From: Sulfuriflexus sp032250955
GTDB taxonomy: Bacteria; Pseudomonadota; Gammaproteobacteria; AKS1
Direction: 5' to 3'
Assembly (NCBI RefSeq): GCF_032250955.1
Contig: NZ_JAVVES010000063.1
Coordinates: forward strand, 1-14,294
DNA: 14,294 bases
Position 1 is the first letter of the stretch. Every line of letters starts with the position of its first letter. This document shows, piece by piece, positions 6,999 through 14,294 of this stretch. The notes beneath the pieces were generated by a model. The model had not been told where the DNA came from and ran no database searches. It saw nothing but the letters and a program-made list of their open reading frames with translations. The position numbers and the translations under genes are program-made.

Positions 6999-8345
6999 AT
7001 GAAGAGGAAGTCTGTTATATTGCTGACCCTCGCCATTGTGCTGATCGGGTTTCTGGCGTGGAGGTTCATCCGGCCCATGAATATCTTTGTTGTCGATGAC
7101 CGCTTTGCCTGGCCGATCGATACTTCACAGACGCCGCCTGTGCTGGGCAAGTTGGGCGCTACCGAGTGCGCAGCCTGCCATCAGGACTTTTACGAGGAGT
7201 GGCAGACAACGATTCATGCCCAGGCCTGGACCGATCCGTATTTCCAGACGGACTGGCAGTTTGATGACGCGCAACACAGTTGTCGCCTTTGCCATACCCC
7301 GCTCGACCGGCAGTTGCCGCGCAAGGTGTTGGGCTATCGCGACAAGGACAAGTGGGACCCCGTCCTTGCGGACAATCCGGGGTTTGATCCGAAACTCCAG
7401 CATGAAGGCGTAACCTGTGCCGCCTGTCACTACCGCGAGGGAAAGATCGTCGGTGTCCTCGGCACGCGCGACGCGCCCCATCCGGTGCAGCAACTGCAGG
7501 ACCCAAACCAGGTCTGCGTGCGTTGCCACGTGGTGGAGGGGGACCGTTGGGATACGTTTTTCCGTTTTCCGCCCTGTGGCACCGTCGCAGAGATCGAAAG
7601 CTCCCTGGCGGCGACGCCCGACAAACAGGATATAGCGTATTTGTTGAAACTGATGGAGGAAAACGAAACCGATGTCGGCATTGATGCGGGTAGCGCCCCG
7701 GAAACCCTCCGCCAGACGCTGGCGCCAGCCGGTAATAGCGGTGAAATCATAGCCGGCGATACCCGTGCGCTGGGTTGTGTCCAGTGTCATATGCCTATGG
7801 TCATGCGACCGCTGGTCGCAGGCGGTGTCGAGCGCATGACGCGGCGGCATCTCTGGCGCGGCGGCCATGATCCTGACATGGTACGAAAAGCCCTGACCAT
7901 CGAGTTTATCGAGGCAGAACAGATAGAAAATAACCAACGGCGCTTCCGCCTGACCCTGGCCAATACCGGCGCTGCCCACTACGTCCCCACGGGCACACCG
8001 GATCGTCACTTGACGGTACACTTGCGCTTGCTGGATGGCCAGGGGCGTGTGCTGGATGAACAGACGCATACGATAAAACGCACGGTCATGTGGCGACCGT
8101 TTATTGTTGATCTATGGGACACGCGCCTGCCGCGCTGGCAGCCTCGCCACTATGAACTGATAGTTGCCGACGGCAGCGAAACGGTGAAGGTGGAGGCCGA
8201 GGTAAGGTATCACCTGCTTGCCGAGGCACGCCGGCAACGCATCGGTTACGACAACGAGACACCAATAAATTACATGGTCTTTAATAAACAAATCCCGCTG
8301 CGTGCGGGTATTCCACATGATATTCAAGGAGCGGGTGATGACTGA
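6999..8345 (+). CDS. Membrane-anchored pentaheme cytochrome c
   Basis: A 448-residue protein with an N-terminal membrane anchor (residues 5-24) and five CxxCH heme-attachment motifs at 57-61 (CAACH), 95-99 (CRLCH), 140-144 (CAACH), 173-177 (CVRCH) and 260-264 (CVQCH). The heme region resembles the cytochrome c554-like multiheme group. C193 is outside any motif. Residues about 300-440 form a heme-free, probably beta-rich domain (RFRLTLANTGAAHYVPTG). It should face the periplasm and move electrons between the quinone pool or another donor and an unknown partner, perhaps the exported MBL protein next to it. The ATG at 6999 is preferred over a TTG at 6939 because the anchor begins directly after it; the upstream GGGGTGGAG is rather close. 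It overlaps the next gene by 8 bases. Electron acceptor and donor cannot be told. Confidence 0.9.
   Translation: MKRKSVILLTLAIVLIGFLAWRFIRPMNIFVVDDRFAWPIDTSQTPPVLGKLGATECAACHQDFYEEWQTTIHAQAWTDPYFQTDWQFDDAQHSCRLCHTPLDRQLPRKVLGYRDKDKWDPVLADNPGFDPKLQHEGVTCAACHYREGKIVGVLGTRDAPHPVQQLQDPNQVCVRCHVVEGDRWDTFFRFPPCGTVAEIESSLAATPDKQDIAYLLKLMEENETDVGIDAGSAPETLRQTLAPAGNSGEIIAGDTRALGCVQCHMPMVMRPLVAGGVERMTRRHLWRGGHDPDMVRKALTIEFIEAEQIENNQRRFRLTLANTGAAHYVPTGTPDRHLTVHLRLLDGQGRVLDEQTHTIKRTVMWRPFIVDLWDTRLPRWQPRHYELIVADGSETVKVEAEVRYHLLAEARRQRIGYDNETPINYMVFNKQIPLRAGIPHDIQGAGDD
8326..8331 (+). promoter_or_regulatory. Ribosome-binding site deciding the MerA-like start
   Basis: AAGGAG sits six bases before the ATG at 8338 and within the last codons of the cytochrome gene; no such site precedes the alternative GTG at 8302. 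Confidence 0.65.
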
Positions 8346-9750
8346 GCGAGAGATGGTGATAATCGGTGGTGGTGCCGGCGGACTGGTGGTCGCCAGTGTT
8401 GCTGCACAACTGGGCTTGAAGGTCACCCTGATCGAAAAGGAAGACAAGCTCGGTGGTGATTGCCTGCATCATGGTTGCGTGCCCAGCAAGACGCTGATCC
8501 ATGCCGCCAAGGTGGCGTCGCTGATGCGGCGTGGCAAGGACTACGGCCTGCCGGCAATCGAGCCTGAGGTTGACCTGGGCAAGGTCAATGACCATGTACA
8601 AACGGTGATCGATCACATCCAGCAGCATGATGATCCCGAGCGTTTCCGCAGCTATGGTTGTGAGGTGATCTTTGGCGCGGCCAGGTTTACCGATCCGCAT
8701 ACAGTACAGGTCAATGAGCAAGTGATCCGCGGCCGGCGTTTCGTCATTGCCACGGGTTCCAGGCCGTTTATTCCGCCCATCGATGGACTGGAGGAGGCCG
8801 GCTATCTCACCAACCTGGATGTGTTTTCCCTGCGCAGTCTGCCACGGCGTCTGGTGGTGCTGGGCGGCGGTCCCATCGGTCTGGAGATGGGTCAGGCCTT
8901 TCAACGACTCGGCAGCGAAGTGACGGTGGTGCAACGCGCAGCGCATATCCTGGCGCAGGAAGACCCCGAGATCAGCGGTGCCCTGCAAGACCAGCTGACG
9001 GCAGAGGGTATGACGATCCTTACCTCGACCAATGCAGAGCGGGTCAGCCGGGAAGGCGAGCAGCGCATCGTGATGTGCGATGGCAACCGGCAATTGGTCG
9101 CCGACACGATACTCGTAGCGGCGGGGCGCAAGCCCAATATCGACAAGCTTGGACTGGACGCCGCCGGTGTGGAGGTCACGCCAACGGGCATCAGCGTGGA
9201 TCGGCGCATGCGCACCTCGCAAAAGCATATCTATGCCTGTGGTGACGTCTGCGGTCCGTATCCCTTCACGCACATGGCCGAATACCAGGCGGGCATCGTC
9301 ATCAGTAACGCCGTGTTCCGCTTTCCGAAAAAAACCGATTACCGGGTGGTGCCGTGGGTGACCTACACTGATCCCGAGCTGGCACGCGTGGGTCTGACAG
9401 AACAACAGGCGCGGGAGCAGGGCATCGAACCCACGGTGCTGCGTTTTGAATTCAAGGATGTCGATCGGGCACTGACCGAAGTGGAAACCGCGGGTATGAC
9501 CAAGCTGGTCACCCACAAGGGCAGGATCCTGGGCGCTTCCATCCTCGGACCGCATGCCGGTGAACTCGTCCATGAGATCGTGCTGGCGATGCAAACGCGG
9601 ATGAAAATAAGTGATATCTCCGCCGCCATTCACGCCTACCCGACGCTGGCGCAGATCCACCGGCGGGCAGTGAATTCCGCCTATACGTCCCGGCTGTTCA
9701 GTCCGTTAACCCGGCGACTGGTGCGCTGGCTGCAACGCCTGCCGGGTTAA
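8338..9750 (+). CDS. MerA-like FAD/NAD(P)-dependent disulfide oxidoreductase
   Basis: A 470-residue class I pyridine nucleotide-disulfide oxidoreductase. FAD-binding GGGAGG (10-15), redox-active C42 and C47 in GGDCLHHGCVPSKT, NAD(P)-binding GGGPIGLEMG (176-185), second FAD motif YACGDVCG (299-306) and a C-terminal dimer domain with HAYPT (432-436). It is close to mercuric reductase and dihydrolipoamide dehydrogenase. It lacks the N-terminal heavy-metal domain and the C-terminal cysteine pair of true MerA, so mercury reduction is unlikely to be its job. It may reduce a disulfide, persulfide or arsenic-thiol substrate. The tail LTRRLVRWLQRLP is basic and amphipathic and might touch the membrane. 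AAGGAG at 8326-8331 selects the ATG at 8338 over the GTG at 8302. It overlaps the cytochrome gene by 8 bases. Confidence 0.92.
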   Translation: MTEREMVIIGGGAGGLVVASVAAQLGLKVTLIEKEDKLGGDCLHHGCVPSKTLIHAAKVASLMRRGKDYGLPAIEPEVDLGKVNDHVQTVIDHIQQHDDPERFRSYGCEVIFGAARFTDPHTVQVNEQVIRGRRFVIATGSRPFIPPIDGLEEAGYLTNLDVFSLRSLPRRLVVLGGGPIGLEMGQAFQRLGSEVTVVQRAAHILAQEDPEISGALQDQLTAEGMTILTSTNAERVSREGEQRIVMCDGNRQLVADTILVAAGRKPNIDKLGLDAAGVEVTPTGISVDRRMRTSQKHIYACGDVCGPYPFTHMAEYQAGIVISNAVFRFPKKTDYRVVPWVTYTDPELARVGLTEQQAREQGIEPTVLRFEFKDVDRALTEVETAGMTKLVTHKGRILGASILGPHAGELVHEIVLAMQTRMKISDISAAIHAYPTLAQIHRRAVNSAYTSRLFSPLTRRLVRWLQRLPG

Positions 9751-9753
9751 ACG

Positions 9754-10425
9754 ATGCAGATCAACCCGGCAGAGTATGACAACTGGTATCACACCCCCCG
9801 CGGCCAATGGATTAGTGCTCAAGAGTTTGCGTTGATGATGAAACTGCTGCGGCCCCCGGTGGGTAGTACTCTGCTGGATGTCGGTTGCGGCAGCGGTCAC
9901 TTCAGTCGTCGTTTCCGGCAGGCCGGGTTGACGGTCACCGGCCTGGATCCCGAAGCGGAGATGTTGGCCTATGCACGCCGGCAGTCTGCGGGCATTGACT
10001 ATATTGAGGCCGTCGCTGAAAGCTTGCCGTTTGCCGATCACCATTTTGACTATTGCAGCGCCGTTACCAGCCTGTGTTTTGTTTCCGACCAGGTCACCGC
10101 GCTGCAGGAAATGTGGCGGGTCAGCAAGCACGGCATCATATTAGGCCTATTGAATCGTCACAGCCTGTTGTATCGGCAAAAAGCCGGGCACGGTGCGTAT
10201 GCCGGCGCCCGCTGGGACGCTCGCAGGGATGTGATAAACTGGCTGGCAACGGCCGGTATTACACCGGCGAGTATCCGTTTTAACAGCGCAATCTTTTTCC
10301 CCACAGGCGGCCCCCTGGCCCGGGTGATGGAAAGCCTGTTGCCCGGTGGACTGCCATGGGGTGGTTTCCTGGCGGTTTACCTGGACAAGCGCATGCGGGA
10401 CGCGTCCGTCCATAACATTAATTGA
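9754..10425 (+). CDS. Class I SAM-dependent methyltransferase
   Basis: A 223-residue protein with the Rossmann methyltransferase motifs LLDVGCGSG (motif I, 40-48), GLDPEAEML (63-71) and an acidic AESLPFADHHFD stretch (88-99). The only cysteines are C45, C101 and C108, so the multi-cysteine pattern of arsenite methyltransferase ArsM is not seen and I do not call it ArsM. It begins three bases after the MerA-like stop codon, with only a weak CCGGGT upstream, so translation is probably coupled. It lies 15 bases before the ArsS-like gene, which suggests that the two act on the same molecule, for example methylating an intermediate. The fold is certain; the substrate is unknown. Confidence 0.85.
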   Translation: MQINPAEYDNWYHTPRGQWISAQEFALMMKLLRPPVGSTLLDVGCGSGHFSRRFRQAGLTVTGLDPEAEMLAYARRQSAGIDYIEAVAESLPFADHHFDYCSAVTSLCFVSDQVTALQEMWRVSKHGIILGLLNRHSLLYRQKAGHGAYAGARWDARRDVINWLATAGITPASIRFNSAIFFPTGGPLARVMESLLPGGLPWGGFLAVYLDKRMRDASVHNIN

Positions 10426-10440
10426 GCCAAAGGTATTTCG

Positions 10441-11433
10441 ATGCACGCCACCTTACCCCTGTTACAAGAGAGTGACTTCCCGGCCCTGACGCGAGACGGG
10501 CTGACGACCTTGCAGGTCAACCTCGGTTACCGCTGCAATCAGGCTTGCCTGCATTGCCATGTCAATGCAGGCCCTACTCGTAAGGAAGTCATGCAACGAG
10601 AAACCGTCGACGAGATACTGCGCTTTCTCCAGACCAATCAGCTCGAGACCCTGGATATCACCGGCGGTGCGCCGGAACTCAACCCCCATTTTCGTTACCT
10701 GGTCGAGCAGGCCAGGGCGCTCGGGCTGCATGTGATCGATCGCTGCAATCTCACTATTTTACAGGAACCGGAACAGGAGGATCTGGCAGCGTTTCTGGCA
10801 CACCATGAAGTCGAGATCATAGCCTCGTTACCCTGTTACCAGGAAGAAAACGTCAACAGCCAACGCGGTGACGGCGTTTACGCCAGCAGTATCGCGGCCC
10901 TGCACCAACTCAATAGCCTGGGCTATGGTAAGGCCGATAGTGGTTTATTCCTGAACCTGGTCTATAACCCCACCGGACCTTTTTTGCCGCCGCCGCAGGC
11001 GCAGTTGGAGGCTGATTACAAACGGGAACTGGCCAAACAAGGCATTGGTTTTAATCATCTGTTCACCATAACCAACCTGCCCATCCAGCGTTTCGGCAGT
11101 ACCCTGATCTCCAGGGGCCAGTTTGCCGGCTACATGCAATTGCTCAAGGCTGCGCACCAGGATACGAACCTACAACAGGTGATGTGTCGCACGCTTATCA
11201 ACATCGACTGGCAAGGCTATGTCTATGACTGCGACTTTAACCAGATGCTCAACCTGCCGTTGACGGACGCCGGTCATCCCCGGCCGCACATTCGTGATAT
11301 GATCGCCAACGCATTGCAAGGCCGGCCCATCGCCATTGCCGATCATTGTTATGGTTGCTCCGCCGGGCAAGGCAGCAGTTGTGGCGGGGCCCTTGAGGGA
11401 GAGGGGAGTAACAAGCAGGCAAGTCAAGATTAA
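10441..11433 (+). CDS. arsS: ArsS-like radical SAM protein (arsenosugar biosynthesis family)
   Basis: A 330-residue radical SAM enzyme. The first iron-sulfur cluster motif is C32-x3-C36-x2-C39 in RCNQACLHCHVNAGP, the signature of the ArsS family, followed by LDITGGAPEL (71-80). The C-terminal part has C249, C264 and HCYGCSAGQGSSCGG (302-316), the DUF3641-type region that probably binds an auxiliary cluster. ArsS is proposed to join a 5'-deoxyadenosyl group to a methylated arsenical on the way to arsenosugars. Length matches the family. AAAGGT at 10429-10434 is six bases before the ATG. It is the last gene of the block. The tail after residue 318 is short and polar. The family call is strong; that arsenic is the real substrate here is inferred from family and from the ArsR-type regulator. 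Confidence 0.9.
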   Translation: MHATLPLLQESDFPALTRDGLTTLQVNLGYRCNQACLHCHVNAGPTRKEVMQRETVDEILRFLQTNQLETLDITGGAPELNPHFRYLVEQARALGLHVIDRCNLTILQEPEQEDLAAFLAHHEVEIIASLPCYQEENVNSQRGDGVYASSIAALHQLNSLGYGKADSGLFLNLVYNPTGPFLPPPQAQLEADYKRELAKQGIGFNHLFTITNLPIQRFGSTLISRGQFAGYMQLLKAAHQDTNLQQVMCRTLINIDWQGYVYDCDFNQMLNLPLTDAGHPRPHIRDMIANALQGRPIAIADHCYGCSAGQGSSCGGALEGEGSNKQASQD

Positions 11434-11937
11434 AAACGTTACTCGCAAGACGCCTCGCAGCTGAAGCCGCTCGGCCTTGGCCGCTCGCTGATTATGTAAT
11501 TGCAGGCATGCAGGCGATTTAATATATTCGCGACCATGGTTTCATGCCTGGCTGTAGATGCATTGTTATAGCGACCGGTTTATATGCAACAAAATAATGC
11601 TGAACAAAAAGTCAACATAGCGGTCATATCAGGAATGCCGGCAGGTGAGAAACCGGGCCGAAGATGCGTCAAAAAAATGCCAAAACGTATTCTCTGTATA
11701 TCGGGATTAATCCGCAAATGATTGATTATGTACAAACAACACAGCCAGGGCTTGTTCCAACACGGCGGTGAGAGGTCTTATATCATATCTGCGACAGATA
11801 CCTTTGTGATTGATGCTGAAGACACAGTATGTGCCATGTATGTTGATGCAAATTAAAAACAGTGCATGGAAGCCGCTGACATCATTGCAGTCCGGTGTTA
11901 AATCGACGCGCAACTTTGAACAAATGAAGGTGATGTC
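11434..11937. other. Intergenic region before the GGDEF/EAL gene, no convincing gene
   Basis: These 504 bases become more AT-rich toward the right. Near the left end a 7-mer CCGCTCG is repeated (11467-11473, 11481-11487) around CGGCCTTGG, and CAGGCATG at 11503-11510 is inverted as CATGCCTG at 11543-11550. No clear terminator with a T-tract follows the ArsS-like gene. Three small frames overlap at the right: 11728-11856 (42 aa, plus), 11813-11941 (42 aa, plus) and a minus frame to 11955 (82 aa). None has a convincing ribosome-binding site or a familiar motif, and they exclude one another. A promoter for the next gene must be here but I cannot place it. Confidence 0.5.
11503..11550. repeat. Inverted repeat, 8-bp arms and 32-base loop
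   Basis: CAGGCATG at 11503-11510 and CATGCCTG at 11543-11550 are exact reverse complements. The loop contains CCATGG. The long loop and lack of T-tract argue against a terminator; a binding site or chance are both possible. Confidence 0.3.
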
Positions 11938-14211
11938 ATGAGTTTCGGTCGCCATTGGTTGTTTGTGATTTATATACTGGTGCTGGTGCTGGGGTCCGTA
12001 TTATCCATCTATGTCTACCAGCAGGGACAGGACGTGCGTGATGAAATACTGTTATTGGATGAGCAGGAGATCCCCGGTCTTCGCATCATTGCCGATCTGA
12101 GAGAGGCAGTCATCGCCCGCGAACCCATTCTGTACAGGTATTATGCAGATACTGATCGAGCAGCATATGTTCGTGCCTACAAAGATAACGTCAGGCTTGT
12201 CAATGAAGGGATGAAGTGGCTGAGAATCACATTCCCTGCTCATCCGGATATCAGCATACTGCACGAAGAACATGCAATATTACAGGAACTGGCTGAACAA
12301 CTTGATCAGGTGCTTACGTCAGGCCGGGTTGATTGGGACGAAGCGCGCCGCATACTGAGTGAAGTTGCACTGGTTTCCCTGTCCCTGAATAACCGCTTAG
12401 ATCACTTTGTGCAGGTAGTCGAAAGCCGGGTGACCAGACATGGAAATATGGTATCGCGCGCAACGGCAGACATGTTTTATTCGGTTGTCGCGGTAAGTGC
12501 GGTGATCTTTGTTCTGGCACTGTTTTTCGGCCATTACGCATATCAACATCTGTCCGATGCACGTGCACGCCGTCTGCTTGCGCTGTTTCCTGAACGCAAT
12601 CCCAATCCTGTTTTCCAGCTTGATGCACGGGGCAAGATTGTCTTTGCCAATCCGGCGGCACTTGCAATGCACCGTAGTATCGCGCCTGGTATGCCTGGTG
12701 CCGATGTATTATTGCCATCTGACTTGCCTGATAAGATCGCGGCAATGCGAGTCAAAAAATCCTCTTTACTACGGTTTGAGTACAATGTGGCAACACATAT
12801 TATTTTTTGTACATTACAGTATCTTGAGGATTTTGATACTTATCATGTTTACCTGCAGGATATTACAGAGCGTCGAACCGCCGAGCGATATAATGAGTTT
12901 CTCGCTTACCACGACCCGCTAACCGGGTTACCTAACCGGCGCGGCCTGGAAGATTATGCAAGAGTTTTGTTTTCGGGGAAATCACATGGATTAAACGCAA
13001 TCATTGCAATGGTCAACGTTGATCGGTTTCGTATGGTGTCCGAGAGTCTGGGGCATATTGCCGGTGATCAATTGATTAATGCACTGGCAATACGTCTCAG
13101 GCATTACCTCGAAACCATGGATACCGATGCAAAAATTACGTTGTATCGACTTGAAGGTGACCACTTTGTGATTCTTGCTGCCAATAGTGATATGGCCTTC
13201 ATAAAACAACTAGACACACTTTTGCGCAGAGCGATGAGTGAACCATTGCTGGTGGATAAACGCGCCTTGTCCCTGACCTTAAGTGTCGGCCTGGCATACT
13301 ACCCGGAGCATGGGGAAGACATGGTGCAACTTCTCAGAAATTCTGAAAGCGCGATGCGCAGCATCAGTGAAAAAGGTGGCGATGGTTTTGGTGTTTATCA
13401 GTCAGAAATGAATTCCAATGCACTGTTGCGCCTGGAGCTTTCCCATGAGCTACGCCATGCAATATCCAATAATGAACTCATAGTATATTATCAACCAAAG
13501 GTTAATCTGCAAAGTGGCAGAATTACAGGTGCAGAAGCATTGGTGCGCTGGGCGCATTCCCGGCGAGGCATGATCTCACCGGCGGAATTCATCCCACTTG
13601 CTGAAGAGACAGGCAGCATTAATGTTATTGGCGAATGGATTTTGCGTAGTGCATGCCAGCAGAATTCGCTCTGGCAATCCAATGGTTTGTCACCCATGAC
13701 CATCGCCGTTAATATCTCAGCACGGCAATTTAACCATGATCTTCCTCAACTTGTTGCGCAGATTCTTCGTGAGACTGATCTTGATCCAAAGTGCCTGGAA
13801 CTGGAAATTACTGAAGGCGTAGCCATGGCGGGGGCTGCTGCGATTGAAATCATGGAGCAGCTGCGTGCCCTGAACGTAAACCTGGCTATTGATGATTTCG
13901 GCACTGGATTTTCCTCATTGGCTTATCTGAAACGTTTTCCTGTTCAGACCTTGAAAATAGACCAGTCATTTATACGCCATATGGACGTCGATCCGTCTGA
14001 TCGCGCTATCGTACGTGCAATTGTGGAACTGGGGCACCAGCTTGATATGGAGGTGGTTGCCGAGGGTGTAGAGGAGTTGGCACATCTTTCACTACTTCGA
14101 GAATACAAATGTAACACGATGCAAGGCTATCTCTTCAGCCGCCCGGTGACCGCCGACGCGTTCACAGTTTTGTTAGAGGACGATCACCATTTAGATGTTG
14201 GGGCTTCGTAA
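11938..14211 (+). CDS. Membrane-bound PAS-GGDEF-EAL protein, probable c-di-GMP phosphodiesterase
   Basis: A 757-residue signalling protein. A first membrane helix (7-26), a helical periplasmic domain (27-180) and a second helix (182-199) are followed by a PAS-like domain (about 213-315), a GGDEF domain (320-490) and an EAL domain (495-745). The GGDEF active-site signature is LEGDH (405-409), and DPLTGLPNRRG (326-336) is normal, so cyclase activity is probably lost. The EAL domain keeps its key elements: AEALVRW (532-538), VNISARQF (591-598), ELEITEG (621-627), IDDFGTGFSSLAYLKRFP (651-668), LKID (672-675), EGVE (709-712) and QGYLFSRP (729-736). It should hydrolyse c-di-GMP in response to a periplasmic or PAS signal. 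AAGGTG at 11927-11932 is five bases before the ATG. It is less GC-rich than the operon upstream and is probably transcribed separately. The nature of the sensed ligand is unknown. Confidence 0.93.
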   Translation: MSFGRHWLFVIYILVLVLGSVLSIYVYQQGQDVRDEILLLDEQEIPGLRIIADLREAVIAREPILYRYYADTDRAAYVRAYKDNVRLVNEGMKWLRITFPAHPDISILHEEHAILQELAEQLDQVLTSGRVDWDEARRILSEVALVSLSLNNRLDHFVQVVESRVTRHGNMVSRATADMFYSVVAVSAVIFVLALFFGHYAYQHLSDARARRLLALFPERNPNPVFQLDARGKIVFANPAALAMHRSIAPGMPGADVLLPSDLPDKIAAMRVKKSSLLRFEYNVATHIIFCTLQYLEDFDTYHVYLQDITERRTAERYNEFLAYHDPLTGLPNRRGLEDYARVLFSGKSHGLNAIIAMVNVDRFRMVSESLGHIAGDQLINALAIRLRHYLETMDTDAKITLYRLEGDHFVILAANSDMAFIKQLDTLLRRAMSEPLLVDKRALSLTLSVGLAYYPEHGEDMVQLLRNSESAMRSISEKGGDGFGVYQSEMNSNALLRLELSHELRHAISNNELIVYYQPKVNLQSGRITGAEALVRWAHSRRGMISPAEFIPLAEETGSINVIGEWILRSACQQNSLWQSNGLSPMTIAVNISARQFNHDLPQLVAQILRETDLDPKCLELEITEGVAMAGAAAIEIMEQLRALNVNLAIDDFGTGFSSLAYLKRFPVQTLKIDQSFIRHMDVDPSDRAIVRAIVELGHQLDMEVVAEGVEELAHLSLLREYKCNTMQGYLFSRPVTADAFTVLLEDDHHLDVGAS

Positions 14212-14294
14212 AAAAACCGCCTCGTCAGAAAAATTCATGGGTAGTTTTCGGGGCAGGTAGCGCTCCAAGCGCGTGATATAAGGCGATTTCAGTC

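Noticed and set aside
7125..8069. 314-codon minus-strand frame opposite the cytochrome gene
   Set aside because: The plus strand holds five heme motifs and a membrane anchor; the minus translation has no domain I can recognise.
8281..9660. 459-codon minus-strand frame opposite the MerA-like gene
   Set aside because: It is a shadow of a well-conserved flavoprotein gene and its translation shows no recognisable domain.
8338..9750. Reading the flavoprotein as a true mercuric reductase (merA)
   Set aside because: The heavy-metal N-domain and the C-terminal cysteine pair are missing, and no other mer gene is nearby.
14191..14294. Minus-strand open frame of 33 residues from the right edge, overlapping the end of the GGDEF/EAL gene by 21 bases
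   Set aside because: It looks somewhat protein-like (ITRLERYLPRKLP), but no family is recognised, a second minus frame over most of the same bases is equally open, and the overlap makes it doubtful. Sequence beyond the window would decide.

Overview
The window looks like chromosomal DNA of a gammaproteobacterium with a redox, sulfur and arsenic lifestyle. This is inferred from gene types: an ArsS-type radical SAM enzyme, a multiheme cytochrome, rhodanese domains and a GGDEF/EAL protein. No rRNA, tRNA or other taxonomic marker is present, so the placement is tentative. No CRISPR array, insertion sequence or integrase was found.

Layout. (1) 172-942: a stand-alone, relatively AT-rich gene for an ODP-type diiron/metallo-beta-lactamase-fold protein, closed by a strong intrinsic terminator. 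(2) 943-1616: a 674-base gap without a convincing gene, holding several inverted repeats, including a perfect 11-bp hairpin at 1511-1545. (3) 1617-3197: a membrane-anchored thioredoxin-like/(alpha/alpha) barrel protein read in three pieces. Two single-base slips cancel each other, so it is either a recent pseudogene or carries sequence errors. (4) 3298-3987, minus strand: an ArsR-family regulator fused to a rhodanese domain, divergent from (5) a seven-gene block at 4104-11433 on the plus strand. (6) 11434-11937: a gap with no convincing gene. (7) 11938-14211: a membrane-bound PAS-GGDEF-EAL protein whose GGDEF signature is degenerate while its EAL site looks intact.

The central block encodes, in order: a sterol-desaturase/fatty-acid-hydroxylase-type membrane diiron protein, a VTT (TVP38/TMEM64) membrane protein fused to rhodanese, an exported MBL-fold protein missing the usual first two zinc histidines, a membrane-anchored pentaheme cytochrome c, a MerA-like flavoprotein disulfide oxidoreductase, a SAM methyltransferase and an ArsS-like radical SAM enzyme. 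Two junctions overlap (11 and 8 bases), one gap is 3 bases and one 15 bases; the others are 58 and 94 bases. This fits one operon. A near-perfect palindrome (4010-4029) lies between the regulator and the block and overlaps candidate promoter elements for both directions.

The most interesting reading is that this is a thiol/persulfide- or arsenic-responsive operon linking organoarsenical chemistry (ArsS plus methyltransferase) to membrane lipid, periplasmic redox and rhodanese functions. The individual families are known. The combination, its regulator and its substrate are inference.
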